A DNA stretch of 64,000 nucleotides from Planctomycetota bacterium. Its GTDB lineage: Bacteria > Planctomycetota > Phycisphaerae > Phycisphaerales > Phycisphaeraceae. Positions 52,342-61,447 of the stretch are shown here, in pieces (positions within the stretch are counted from its first letter, which is position 1; each line of letters begins with the position of its first letter). The position numbers were made by a program, and so were the translations under genes. The stretch is from assembly GCA_026386955.1 (NCBI GenBank), contig JAPLMQ010000302.1:1-64000 (forward strand). The letters are read 5' to 3'. The notes below the pieces were generated by a model, which was given only the letters and a program-made list of their open reading frames with translations, did not search any database and had not been told where the DNA came from.

Positions 52342-53382
52342 ATGAGCCATATCGATTCAACTCCCCCCGATCCCCTCCTCGAACGTCTCCGCACCGCGGG
52401 GGCCCTCGGCGAGGGAGAGCAAGACGCGTCGCCTTCCGAAGGCGTCGCCCCTACTCCCGCGGCCCAGGCCGCTGCAGCGGAAATCCGCCAGCTTGGCGTC
52501 GCCGTCGCAGCCGCCACGAAGGTGGCCGAGCCGCACCTGACTCTTGGCGAGCTCGAAGCGCTCGTCAAGGCCCGCCAGGCCGACGCCATGGGCCCCAACC
52601 CCGGCTCGTGGGAGATGCCGCTGCACGTCTCGGCCTGCCCGCTCTGCCTTGAGGGCTTCGAGGTGCTGCTCGAAGGCGTGCAACAGCCCGACTCGATCGT
52701 CATCAACCGGTTCATCGCCGCGAGCGAAGAGGCCTCGGCCCCCGCGCCGATCCCCTTCCCGCGCAAGCCGCGGTTCAGCACCGCCTGGAAGCTGGGCATC
52801 GCCGCCGCCGCGGTCCTCGCCGCGGGCGTGACCTGGCTGGCGATCCAGCCCTACCTGGGCGGGAGCCACATCGACACCGGCGCGGTGACGATCTCCCCGA
52901 GCGGGAGCAACCTGGCGAAGAACGAGACGATCCCGCAAGGGACGGTGATCGAGGCCCGCGAAGAGACCACGGCCGCGCTGCCCGACGGCTCGCGGCTGAC
53001 GATCGACCCGCAGTCGCGCCTCGCGGTGCAGCGGTCGCTCTCGGGCGACATGACCATCGACCTGCAGTACGGGCGGATCACCGCCGCGGTGACGCACCAG
53101 AAGAGCGGGCACAGCTTCCGTGTGCTGACGCCCTTGGGGCAGGTCACCGTGGTGGGGACGAAGTTCACGGTGACGTCGCGCAACGAGTCGGTCACCGTGT
53201 TCGAGAACGGGGGTGCCGTGAAGGAGCCGCAGAAGTCGCAGGCGAAGGTCCAGGCGGTCGTCGTCGAGGTTCTTGAGGGCATGGTCCTGGTCAAGAACAC
53301 CCGCGGCGAGATGCTGGTCGGCGCCGGGAAGAAGGCTGTGCTTCGCGACGAGCCCCCGAGCATCGAACTGCTGGAGAAGTAG
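52342..53382 (+). CDS. FecR domain protein with anti-sigma-like zinc motif
   Basis: 346 residues from ATG 52342 (MSHIDSTPPD). Residues 1-148 are cytoplasmic and contain LHVSACPLCLEGF (His95, Cys99, Cys102), the HxxxCxxC pattern of zinc-binding anti-sigma factors. One membrane segment (150-168) follows, then a periplasmic FecR domain (GTVIEAREETTAALPDGSRLTIDPQSRLAV ... FRVLTPLGQVTVVGTKFTV). It could hold the sigma factor encoded at the other end of the operon (59199-59939) and release it on a periplasmic signal. One base separates it from the next gene. Confidence 0.85.
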   Translation: MSHIDSTPPDPLLERLRTAGALGEGEQDASPSEGVAPTPAAQAAAAEIRQLGVAVAAATKVAEPHLTLGELEALVKARQADAMGPNPGSWEMPLHVSACPLCLEGFEVLLEGVQQPDSIVINRFIAASEEASAPAPIPFPRKPRFSTAWKLGIAAAAVLAAGVTWLAIQPYLGGSHIDTGAVTISPSGSNLAKNETIPQGTVIEAREETTAALPDGSRLTIDPQSRLAVQRSLSGDMTIDLQYGRITAAVTHQKSGHSFRVLTPLGQVTVVGTKFTVTSRNESVTVFENGGAVKEPQKSQAKVQAVVVEVLEGMVLVKNTRGEMLVGAGKKAVLRDEPPSIELLEK

Positions 53383-53383
53383 G

Positions 53384-56023
53384 ATGCGACCACGTCGGAG
53401 GCGCACGGCAGCGCTCCTGGCTGGACTTTTGATGTTGGCGCCCGCTACGGCACTCGGTGCAGACCCCGAGGAGGCGCATTACAACGTCGTCGTCAGCCTT
53501 TACAACGCGGGCCAGTGGCAGGCCGCGATCACCAAGATCCAGGAACGCGAGAAGCTGGAGCTCCCTCCGGAGATGAAGGCCCGCTATCTGTACGCGCGGG
53601 GCTTGGCGCTGGAGAAGGGGAACAAGGCCGCCGACGCGCGGGCGGCGTTCGAGGACGTCGTGGCGAAATATCCCGCCGCCCCCGAAACGCAGTCGGCCCG
53701 GGTCTCGATCCTCTACATGGACTACGCCAAGGGCGACGCCGCGGCCGTGGTCAAGGGCTACGCGGCGGTCGACCAGGCGAAGCTCACGCCGGCGAACAAG
53801 AAGAACCTCGCGCTGATGTTCGCCGAGAGCCTCTACGCCCAGAAGGACGACAAGGGCTCGCTCGCGGCCTACAAGGCGGCCATCGCCGCGGGCGCCGACG
53901 CGGCCCCGCTCGCCCCCAAGCTCTTCGACCTCTCGCTGCGGCTGGGCATGCATGCTGACTTGATCGCGCAGTCGGCCAACGGCGTGGTGGGCGTGGCGCC
54001 CGACGTGGTCGCGCTGACCCGCACCGAGGCGCTGCTCGCCTTGGGGCGGTTCGCCGAGGCCGAGGCCGAGGCGCAGAAGGTCCCCGCCAACAGTCCGCTG
54101 GCGGCGCGGGCCTCCTTCGCCCGCGGGCAATCGCTCATCAAGCTCAACCGCCTCAAAGACGCCGCCGCGCCGCTGAAGATCGCCGTGGCGGGGCTCAAAG
54201 ATCCCCCGGCCCCGCCCGCGGCCCACGTCGCGCTGGCGGAGTGCCTCCTGGAGAACGGCGCGCAGGCCGAGGCGGGCAAGGCCCTCGACGACGCCGAGCG
54301 CGCCATCCGCCAGCTTCCCCCCGCCGACCAGCAGCGCCTCCTCTCGCAGGTGTCGTTGATCCGCCTGCGCACCGTCGCCACCGGCGACCGCAAGAAGATC
54401 ATCAAGGCCGTCGAGGAGGGCCGGGCAACGCTCCCGCCCGACCAACTGCCCAAGGCGCTCTACATGCGCCTCTTCGCCCTCTCCGAAGAGGGCGACCGCA
54501 AGGGCATCCTGGCGACGATGAAGGACGACTTCCCCATCCTGCAGGCGGGCGAGAACGACGGCCCGTCGACGATGATCTACTACGACGCGCTCAAGCAGAC
54601 CGGCAAGGGCGACGACGCGGGCAAGCTGCTCGACGAGTTCCTCAAGCGCCGCCCCGCCGCGAACGAGGCCAGCCGGGCGAGGCTGTTGCTCGCCTCGGCC
54701 GCGCTGGAGCGCGGGGACCAGGCGCAGGCGCGGACGGCCTACGACGCCCTCGCCGCCGACGCCAAGGCGCCCGCGGCCCTGGGCAAGAACGCCTTCGACG
54801 AGGCGATGTTCAACCGCGCGGTGCTGCTGCAGAAGCTCAACGACAACGCCGCGGCCGCCAAGGCCTTCGCCGCGCTGGTGGCGGCGAAGCCCGACGCCGA
54901 GCTGCTCCGCAAGACGCTCCCGCTGCTGGGGCAGTCCTATGCGTTGCAGAAGGACTACCCCAACGCCGCCGCCGCGTGGAAGCAGGCGCTGGCGGGCGGA
55001 AAGGTCGAGGACGAAGGCGACCTGCGCGACCGGCTCGCGCGGGTGCTGCTCGCGGCGAACGACTTCGCGGGCGTGGCGGAGCAGTGCGCCGCCGCGGCCA
55101 CGCTGGCAGGCTCGGAGAACAAGCTCGCCCGGCCGCTGCGCGAGATGTGGGCCCGGGCCCTCTTCTCCGCCAACAAGTTCCCCGACGCCGCGGCCCGCTA
55201 CGAGGCGCTCTACAAGTCTTTCTCCGATTCGCCGGGCTACGCCTACGAGACCGCCGCGGCGTACGACAAGGCCAACGACCGCGCCTCAGCGGCGAAGTGG
55301 TACGCCGTCGCCCGCGAGAACAAGGCCAAGCTCCCGGCCGCGTATGCCGCGGCGGTCGACGCGAACCTCGCCGGCGCGCAGCTCCAGAGCGGCGCGGGCG
55401 ACTCGGGCCTGGGGCTTTATCTCGACCAGATGGCGGCCGCGAAGGACGAGGCCGCGTTTGACGCCGCCGCGGCCTCGGTGCGCCGAATTGCCGCGGGCAA
55501 GCCGCTCGACGCCAAGGCCGCGAAGCGCGTCGCCGCGATGCTGGAGACCACGCCTCCCGAGCAGGCCCGCCGCTACACCTTGGGGGCGATGGTCCTCCAA
55601 GCCCAGCTCGCCGCGGGGCAGCACAAGGAGGCGGCCGCCCTCGCCGCCAAGCTCGCCGAGGACTTCACGAAGGCCGAGATGAAGCTCGACCCCAAGGCCT
55701 CGGGCGCCACACTCGCCCCCGCGATCATCTATTTCTGCCAGGGCGAGGCCCTGCGCGTGAGCGAGCGCTACACCGACGCGATGGTAGCTTACGAGACCGT
55801 CCTCTCGGCCTACCCCTACAACGAATGGCCCGATGCGGCCGCGTGCGGCGAGGCCGAGTGCTTCGCCGCCTTGGGCGAGAAGGAAGCCGCCGTCAAGAAG
55901 TTCCAGGAAGTCCTGGCCGCGCCCGTCTCGCCCGCCTCCGCCCCGTGGCGCGAGCGGGCGACCAACCGCATCGCCGAGTTGAACAAGCCTGAGCCAGCCA
56001 AGCCCGAACCAAGCAAGAAATAA
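53384..56023 (+). CDS. Large periplasmic TPR-type repeat protein
   Basis: 879 residues from ATG 53384. A Sec signal peptide (TAALLAGLLMLAPATALGA) precedes a chain made almost wholly of Ala-rich helical pairs of TPR type: AHYNVVVSLYNAGQWQAAITKI, LYARGLALEKGNKAADARAAFEDVVAKYP, and near the end DAMVAYETVLSAYPYNEWPDA. It resembles planctomycete tetratricopeptide proteins that sit in front of exbB-exbD. It should act in the periplasm as a scaffold for other envelope proteins. No catalytic motif seen. Confidence 0.85.
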   Translation: MRPRRRRTAALLAGLLMLAPATALGADPEEAHYNVVVSLYNAGQWQAAITKIQEREKLELPPEMKARYLYARGLALEKGNKAADARAAFEDVVAKYPAAPETQSARVSILYMDYAKGDAAAVVKGYAAVDQAKLTPANKKNLALMFAESLYAQKDDKGSLAAYKAAIAAGADAAPLAPKLFDLSLRLGMHADLIAQSANGVVGVAPDVVALTRTEALLALGRFAEAEAEAQKVPANSPLAARASFARGQSLIKLNRLKDAAAPLKIAVAGLKDPPAPPAAHVALAECLLENGAQAEAGKALDDAERAIRQLPPADQQRLLSQVSLIRLRTVATGDRKKIIKAVEEGRATLPPDQLPKALYMRLFALSEEGDRKGILATMKDDFPILQAGENDGPSTMIYYDALKQTGKGDDAGKLLDEFLKRRPAANEASRARLLLASAALERGDQAQARTAYDALAADAKAPAALGKNAFDEAMFNRAVLLQKLNDNAAAAKAFAALVAAKPDAELLRKTLPLLGQSYALQKDYPNAAAAWKQALAGGKVEDEGDLRDRLARVLLAANDFAGVAEQCAAAATLAGSENKLARPLREMWARALFSANKFPDAAARYEALYKSFSDSPGYAYETAAAYDKANDRASAAKWYAVARENKAKLPAAYAAAVDANLAGAQLQSGAGDSGLGLYLDQMAAAKDEAAFDAAAASVRRIAAGKPLDAKAAKRVAAMLETTPPEQARRYTLGAMVLQAQLAAGQHKEAAALAAKLAEDFTKAEMKLDPKASGATLAPAIIYFCQGEALRVSERYTDAMVAYETVLSAYPYNEWPDAAACGEAECFAALGEKEAAVKKFQEVLAAPVSPASAPWRERATNRIAELNKPEPAKPEPSKK

Positions 56024-56079
56024 GCCTCTCCGCGCCTCCCACCGGTCCGCCTCAACCGTTTGCGAAAGGGTCCTGACCC

Positions 56080-56832
56080 ATGGAAACCATCCAGAAACTC
56101 ATCCACCTGGGCGTGCAGGGCGGGTTCTTCATGATCCCCCTGGCCGTCGTCGCCGTGGTGACGCTCGGCCTGATCATCGAACGGCTCCTCTTCCTGCGCG
56201 AGAACATGCTCGACTGGGACCGCTTCCACTTCGAGCTCAAGTCGGCGCTGAAGGAGAACGACCTGGAGCGCGGGATCGTGCTCGCCGCCCGGACCAAGGG
56301 CATCGTCGGGCGCGTGATGCAGGAGTGCCTCCTGCGCGTGCAGGCGGGGCAGACCGACGTCGAGCGGGCGACGGAGAAGGAGATCCTCAGCGAGATGGCC
56401 TCGCTGGAGCGCTCGCGCGGGTGGCTCTCGACGATGATCCAGATCGCCCCGCTGCTGGGCCTGCTGGGCACGGTGCAGGGCATGATCATGATCTTCATGA
56501 CCATCGAGGCCAGCGCGACGATGGACCCGCGCATGTTCGCGGGCGGCATCTACACCAAGCTGGTGACGACCTTCACCGGGCTGATGATCGCCGTGCCCGC
56601 CTACGTCGCGCAGGAGCACATCCGCCGCAAGATCAACATCATGCTCCACCACCTCGACCTCTACCTGCTCGAGGTCCGCGACTGGACCGAGCGCGGCACC
56701 AACGTCGCCGGATCGATCCCCGCCGCCGCCCGCCACGCGCCCGACGCCCACTCCGCCCCGCACGCCGCCGGCTCGGTCTCGGCCGTCGCGCCCGTCGTCG
56801 TCGGACTCAAGGAGCGGGCCCATGCTCAGTAA
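56080..56832 (+). CDS. exbB: MotA/TolQ/ExbB proton channel family protein
   Basis: 250 residues. Three membrane segments: GGFFMIPLAVVAVVTLGLIIERLLFL, the middle pair around SPMIQIAPLLGLLGTVQGMIMIF and KLVTTFTGLMIAVPAYVAQE. The ExbB signature (PLLGLLGTVxGMIxxF, TxxGLxIAxPA) is complete. With ExbD it forms a proton channel that energises a TonB-like partner. It overlaps exbD by 11 bases. Confidence 0.95.
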   Translation: METIQKLIHLGVQGGFFMIPLAVVAVVTLGLIIERLLFLRENMLDWDRFHFELKSALKENDLERGIVLAARTKGIVGRVMQECLLRVQAGQTDVERATEKEILSEMASLERSRGWLSTMIQIAPLLGLLGTVQGMIMIFMTIEASATMDPRMFAGGIYTKLVTTFTGLMIAVPAYVAQEHIRRKINIMLHHLDLYLLEVRDWTERGTNVAGSIPAAARHAPDAHSAPHAAGSVSAVAPVVVGLKERAHAQ

Positions 56833-57259
56833 ATACAAGAAGCACGAGCTGGGCGAGACGCACATCAACATGAACCCCATGATCGACGTGGTGTTCCAGT
56901 TGTTGCTGTTCTTCATCCTGGCCTCGAACTTCTCGCGCCCGAACCAGATCCAGCTCGACCTGCCCAGCTCCAACAGCGCCGCGAAGGCGGCCGAGCAGTC
57001 GGCCTTGGTGGTGAGCTTCCGCCAGAACGAGGGCAAGACCGAGCTGCGGGTGAACGGGACGGACGTGGGCGAGCTGGTCCACCTGGGCCAGGCGATGCGC
57101 ACCGCGGCCGACCCGGCGCAGAACCCGCGCGTCGAGATCCGCATCGACAAGGCGACGCCGTACCAGGACGTGATCTCGATCATGGACGCCGTGCGCGACG
57201 CGGGCTTCCCGCACTTCTCGCTGCTGACCCTGGGCGCGCAGGCGCCCCGGAGCCAATGA
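56822..57259 (+). CDS. exbD: Biopolymer transport protein ExbD/TolR family
   Basis: 145 residues. Short cytoplasmic N-terminus, then MNPMIDVVFQLLLFFILASNF with the essential Asp22 in the membrane, followed by a periplasmic domain (VSFRQNEGKTELRVNGTDVG, VEIRIDKATPYQDVISIMDAVRDAGF). Forms the proton channel with ExbB. It overlaps the following FHA-CBM9 gene as ATGA. Confidence 0.95.
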   Translation: MLSKYKKHELGETHINMNPMIDVVFQLLLFFILASNFSRPNQIQLDLPSSNSAAKAAEQSALVVSFRQNEGKTELRVNGTDVGELVHLGQAMRTAADPAQNPRVEIRIDKATPYQDVISIMDAVRDAGFPHFSLLTLGAQAPRSQ

Positions 57260-59202
57260 TGACCCGCAGCGCCGCCAGCCCCCTCGCCGCGAACGCCCCG
57301 GCGCCGACCGCCATGGTCGAGCTCCGCGGCTCCGTCGCGGGCATCAAGGCCTGCGAGATCCTCACCGACCGGCGCGAGATCCTCGTGGGCTCGGCGCTCG
57401 ACTGCGACCTGGTGGTGCACGACCCGCTCGTGCCCCGCAAGGCCTTCCAGATCCGCCTCGGTCGCGAGCGCGAGAACGACGACGTCCCGCCCAACGTCTG
57501 GCTGCTCGAGGCCTTGCCCGGCGCGCGCATCTTCGTCAACAACAACCACGCCCGGCGCGAGCGCCTCGCCTTCGGCGACGTGATCTCCGTCGGGTGCCAC
57601 CGCTTCCACTTCGAGAACGGCGCCGTCGCCGCCCGCCCGCAGCGCACCGACACCCGCGTCGACGATGTCTGCGCCCGCCTGCTCGACCGCCAGCCGATCC
57701 CCGCGGGCTTCCTCAATGGGCTGCCGACCTGGCGCGACCGGATCCGCGGGCGCAAGGCCGCGCTCTGCGGGCTGCTGCTGGCGCTCTTCCTGCTCACGTC
57801 GCTCCTCTTCCGCGGCGAGCAGAAGTTCGTCTCCAGCGCGGTGCAGGGACCGGTCGAGGTCAGCCTCGCCCCCAAGCCCACGCTCTCGGGAGCGGGATCG
57901 AAATCGTTGAAGAGCGTGGAGCGCAAGGCGTTCAACTCCGCCGAGGCGCCCGCGCCCGTCCCGGCAGACCTCCAGCCGCTGGAGACGCCCGCGATCGAGG
58001 CGATGGCCGCCGACACGCTCAAGCCGACCGACGCTCCCCCGGCCGCACCCCCGCCACCGCCCGTGCTGGCCCCGGCGAACGTCGACGCAGGGCCACAGCT
58101 CGGCGCGTTGGTGGTCGGGCTGGCCTCGACCGAGCGGGCCGACGTCCGTCCCGCGGCCCAGACGCTCGCGGGCGGGGCCGCGGTGAGGCGCGCCGTCGTC
58201 GCCCAAGCGGAGCAGACCGCCGCCCCGGCCGACTTGGGCCAGGGCACCGCGGGCGGAGTCCGCACGGACAACGTCGCCGCGGCGGCGAACGCGACGTCGA
58301 TGCGCTACGCGAACGAGCTCTCCCAGCAGAAGGTCGCCAAGCCCGTGCCCGGGGCGCTGACCGGCGCGCCCAGCCAGGCGCTGGCCGACATCGCCGCGTA
58401 TCGCCCCTCGCCGGTGAAGTACGAGCAATACAACGGCAACCGCGTCCCGGTCGCGCGGCTGCCCGAATCGCTGGGCGCGCTGGCCGTCGCCGATCCGGTC
58501 GCCGTCGCCCCCGGCGCGGGCGGGGCCGGCGCCGCCGCGGGGGCCGGCACGGGCGGCAAGGCCGGGCCCGGCAAGGGCATCGTCCTCGACGGGCAGATCA
58601 CCGAGGACGAGATCTCCGTCTCCTGGAAGAGCGGGCGGTTCCGCCTCCACGGCCCGGGCACGCCCCCCGAGGCCAACCCCGCGACCTTCTGCTACGTCGG
58701 CACCGCCGAGGAGGGGGGGCGGAAGTACCTCTACATTTCCTTCCTCTGCGTCGACCCCAACGTCGACCAGATCCTCGCCCACTGGCACCAGAACGACACC
58801 TCGGGCGCGCAGAACAGCGCCCATGAGATCATCCTCGACGACTCGGTGGAGATCTTCCTCGACACCAAGTTCCGCCGGGCCGACTACAACCAGATCATCG
58901 TCAACGCCCACGGCGCCTACTGGACGGCGTATTACGACAAGCCCGAGAGCGTCCACGCCTGGCCGGTCGACCTGAAGGTCAAGACGACGATCAACAAGCA
59001 GGCGGGCAACTGGGTCTGCGAGATCCTCGTGCCGTTCGACAAGCTCGGGGGCGTGCCGCCCAAGGGCTCGAAGTGGGCGGTGAATTTCTGCCGGAACTTC
59101 CGCGGACAGAAGGCGGACGACCAACTGCAGACGTGGTTCCTGGTCTACGACAAGACCCGCAACTTCCACCACCCCGCGCTGTTCGGGGTGTTCGAGTGGT
59201 GA
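57256..59202 (+). CDS. FHA-like / TM / Pro-rich / CBM9-like protein in the TonB position
   Basis: 648 residues. N-terminal cytoplasmic part (20-122) has FHA-like features: REILVGSALDCDLVVHDPLV, then ARIFVNNNHARRERLAFGDVISVG. One membrane segment at about 165-185 (ALCGLLLALFLLTSLLF) is followed by a Pro/Ala-rich stretch (240-280) and disordered region, like TonB's spacer. The C-terminal 150 residues resemble a family 9 carbohydrate-binding (DOMON-type) domain: YLYISFLCVDPNVDQI, DDSVEIFLDTKF, WVCEILVPFDKLGG. It would pass force from ExbBD to the envelope or to glycan. No recognised TonB C-terminal domain. The stop overlaps the sigma-factor start as GTGA. Confidence 0.8.
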   Translation: MMTRSAASPLAANAPAPTAMVELRGSVAGIKACEILTDRREILVGSALDCDLVVHDPLVPRKAFQIRLGRERENDDVPPNVWLLEALPGARIFVNNNHARRERLAFGDVISVGCHRFHFENGAVAARPQRTDTRVDDVCARLLDRQPIPAGFLNGLPTWRDRIRGRKAALCGLLLALFLLTSLLFRGEQKFVSSAVQGPVEVSLAPKPTLSGAGSKSLKSVERKAFNSAEAPAPVPADLQPLETPAIEAMAADTLKPTDAPPAAPPPPPVLAPANVDAGPQLGALVVGLASTERADVRPAAQTLAGGAAVRRAVVAQAEQTAAPADLGQGTAGGVRTDNVAAAANATSMRYANELSQQKVAKPVPGALTGAPSQALADIAAYRPSPVKYEQYNGNRVPVARLPESLGALAVADPVAVAPGAGGAGAAAGAGTGGKAGPGKGIVLDGQITEDEISVSWKSGRFRLHGPGTPPEANPATFCYVGTAEEGGRKYLYISFLCVDPNVDQILAHWHQNDTSGAQNSAHEIILDDSVEIFLDTKFRRADYNQIIVNAHGAYWTAYYDKPESVHAWPVDLKVKTTINKQAGNWVCEILVPFDKLGGVPPKGSKWAVNFCRNFRGQKADDQLQTWFLVYDKTRNFHHPALFGVFEW

Positions 59203-59939
59203 CCACGCCCCAGACCGCCATCGAGGCCCCCGCCCCTTCCGCGCCCGCGAAAGCGCCGGCGGCGCCGACTCCGCGCGCCTCGCGCCGGTCCGAAAACATC
59301 GGCAACAGGAGCCCCGACCGCCGCGCTGCGCCGGGCGCGCCTTCGGGCACGCCGCCCGGGTATAACTACGCTTCTGTGTCCCGAGACTCCCAGGAAGACA
59401 TTCCGGAACTGCTCCGACGCTTGCTCAAGGGCGAAGCCGGGGGATGGCGCGAGATGATCGAGCGCTACTCGCCGTTCCTCCTGGCCGTCGCGCGGCGGAC
59501 GTTCCAGGGCTACGGCGTGCGGCCCGAGCGGTCCGACTGCGAGGACGCCATCGCCGAGGTCTGGAAGAACCTGGTGGAGAACGACCACAAGGTCGTCCGC
59601 GACTGCCTCGAGCGCAACAGCCTGCTCCCGACCCTGCAGGTCCTCGCCCACCACCGCTCGATCGACATCATGCGCCGCCGCCGGCACACGCTCTCGCTCT
59701 CCGACGCACCCCCGGGCGTCGAACCCGCGGCCGCCCCGGTCCCCGCCGACCTGCCCATCGAGGACCTCGCCGCCGCGCTCGACCAGCTCACCCCGCGCGA
59801 GCGCACCGTGGTCAACCTCTTCTTCCTCCAAGGGCGCAAGTACCGCGAGATCGCCACACTCACGGGCATCCCGCAGAACTCCATCGGCCCGACGCTCAGC
59901 CGGGCCCTGACGCGCCTGCGCCAGGTCATCAAGATCTGA
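59199..59939 (+). CDS. ECF-type RNA polymerase sigma factor
   Basis: 246 residues from GTG 59199, overlapping the previous stop (GTGA). The first 60 residues are Pro/Ala-rich and may not be translated if GTG 59374 (VSRDSQED) is used. Sigma region 2: WREMIERYSPFLLAVARRTF, DCEDAIAEVWKNLVE, LAHHRSIDIMRRRR. Region 4: LDQLTPRERTVVNLFFLQGRKYREIATLTGIPQNSIGPTLSRALTRLR. The cognate anti-sigma may be the FecR-like protein at the other end of the operon. Confidence 0.88.
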   Translation: MTTPQTAIEAPAPSAPAKAPAAPTPRASRRSENIGNRSPDRRAAPGAPSGTPPGYNYASVSRDSQEDIPELLRRLLKGEAGGWREMIERYSPFLLAVARRTFQGYGVRPERSDCEDAIAEVWKNLVENDHKVVRDCLERNSLLPTLQVLAHHRSIDIMRRRRHTLSLSDAPPGVEPAAAPVPADLPIEDLAAALDQLTPRERTVVNLFFLQGRKYREIATLTGIPQNSIGPTLSRALTRLRQVIKI

Positions 59940-59999
59940 TCAAGGTCTGAGACCTCGCCGCGGGGAACGATCGCCCCTCCCGCGCGCTAGAATGGCCGC

Positions 60000-61331
60000 A
60001 TGTCCTGGATCTACCTCGACAACAACGCCACCACCCAGCCTCTCCCCGAGGTCCTCGCCGCGGCGCACGAGATCGAGGAGACGCTCTGGGCCAACCCCTC
60101 GAGCGTCCACCGCTTCGGGCAGGCGGTGCGGCAGCGCGTCGAACTCGCCCGGGCCAGCGTCGCCTCGCTCATCGGTTGCCGCGACCGCGAGCTGGTCTTC
60201 ACCTCCGGCGGAACCGAATCCAACAACCTCGCCCTCCGCGGCCTGCTCGGCCCCGCGCTCGCGCCGCCCGCGGGCAAGGAAGGCGAACCGGCCACGACGT
60301 CACCGCCGCCGCCCCCCGCCCGCCCCCGGCGCGTCTTGATCACTACCGCTCTGGAGCATTCCGCCATCCGCGAGCCGGGCGAGTTCCTCCGCCGCAGCGG
60401 CGTCGAAGTCGTCCGGCTCCCGGTCGACTTGGCGGGGCTTGTCCAGCCGGGCGACCTCGCCCGCGCGCTGGCCGAGCACGCGAAGGAGGACGCGACGGTG
60501 CTGGTCAGCCTGCAGTGGGCGAACAACGAGACGGGCGTGGTCGAGCCGATCGCGGCGCTGGTCGACGTCGTCCGCGCTCACCGTCAGGCGAATCCCAAGG
60601 CCCGCGTCCTCTTCCACACCGACGCCACGCAGGCGGTCGGGAAGATCCCCGTCGACGTCAAGACCGCGGGCGTCGACCTGCTCACCCTCTCAGGCCACAA
60701 GCTGCACGGGCCCAAGGGCGTCGGGGCCCTCTTCATCCGCACGGGCGTCCGGCTCGAGCCGCAGAACCTCGGCGGACCCCAGGAGCGCGACCGCAGGGGG
60801 GGCACGGAGAACGCCCCAGCGATCGTCGGGCTGGGCGTCGCCGCGGAGCGGGCCGTGGCCTTCCTCGCCGACGTCAACGCGATCGACCGACTGCTGCGCC
60901 TGCGCGAGCGGTTCGAGCGCGGCGTGATCGCCGTCTTGCGCCCGCTGATGCCCGACGCGACGATTCACTCCGATGTCATCCACTCCGACGCCGTCCCCCC
61001 CACCATCTCCCCCGCCCCGCGGCTGTGGAACACCGCCAACCTCGGCTTCCCGCGCCTCGAGGCCGAGGCCATCCTGCTGGGCCTGAGCGAGCGCGGCCTC
61101 TGCGCCTCGGCCGGGGCCGCCTGCTCCAGCGGGTCGCTCGAGCCCTCGCCCGTCCTGCTCGCGATGGGCATCCCCCCCGCCATCGCCCACGGGTCGGTCC
61201 GTTTCTCGCTCAGCCGGCTGACGACCGAGGCCGAGATCGACCGCGCCTTGGAGATCGTCCCCGCGGTCGTCGCCCGCCTCGCCCGCACCTTGCCCGCCCA
61301 GGACGCCCCCGCCTCGACAACCCGTATCTGA
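60000..61331 (+). CDS. Cysteine desulfurase (NifS/IscS family)
   Basis: 443 residues, longer than usual because of a Pro-rich insert at 83-108. PLP enzyme that takes sulfur from cysteine for Fe-S clusters and tRNA thiolation. Visible: IYLDNNATTQPLPEVL, FTSGGTESNNLAL, His120 in TALEHSAI, Asp208 in FHTDATQAVGK, Schiff-base Lys234 in LSGHKLHGPKGVG, RRGGTENAPAIVGLG, and the active-site Cys375 in GAACSSGSLEPS. No iscU or mnmA adjacent. Confidence 0.95.
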   Translation: MSWIYLDNNATTQPLPEVLAAAHEIEETLWANPSSVHRFGQAVRQRVELARASVASLIGCRDRELVFTSGGTESNNLALRGLLGPALAPPAGKEGEPATTSPPPPPARPRRVLITTALEHSAIREPGEFLRRSGVEVVRLPVDLAGLVQPGDLARALAEHAKEDATVLVSLQWANNETGVVEPIAALVDVVRAHRQANPKARVLFHTDATQAVGKIPVDVKTAGVDLLTLSGHKLHGPKGVGALFIRTGVRLEPQNLGGPQERDRRGGTENAPAIVGLGVAAERAVAFLADVNAIDRLLRLRERFERGVIAVLRPLMPDATIHSDVIHSDAVPPTISPAPRLWNTANLGFPRLEAEAILLGLSERGLCASAGAACSSGSLEPSPVLLAMGIPPAIAHGSVRFSLSRLTTEAEIDRALEIVPAVVARLARTLPAQDAPASTTRI

Positions 61332-61447
61332 ACGATGATTTACGACTTCTTGGCGTCGTGCCCGCTCACTTCCCGCAACCTGCTCTTTACGCCGGGCCCG
61401 CCTTGCCGCACAATAGCCCTTGGTCTCGTCCCTGAGGGTGGGTGCTC

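Noticed and set aside
55816-59172. A 1118-codon open frame on the minus strand
   Set aside because: It lies wholly antisense to the repeat protein/ExbBD/FHA genes, which have clear domains. Long antisense frames are expected at this G+C; its composition (Arg/Gly/Ala/Val) is that of a shadow.
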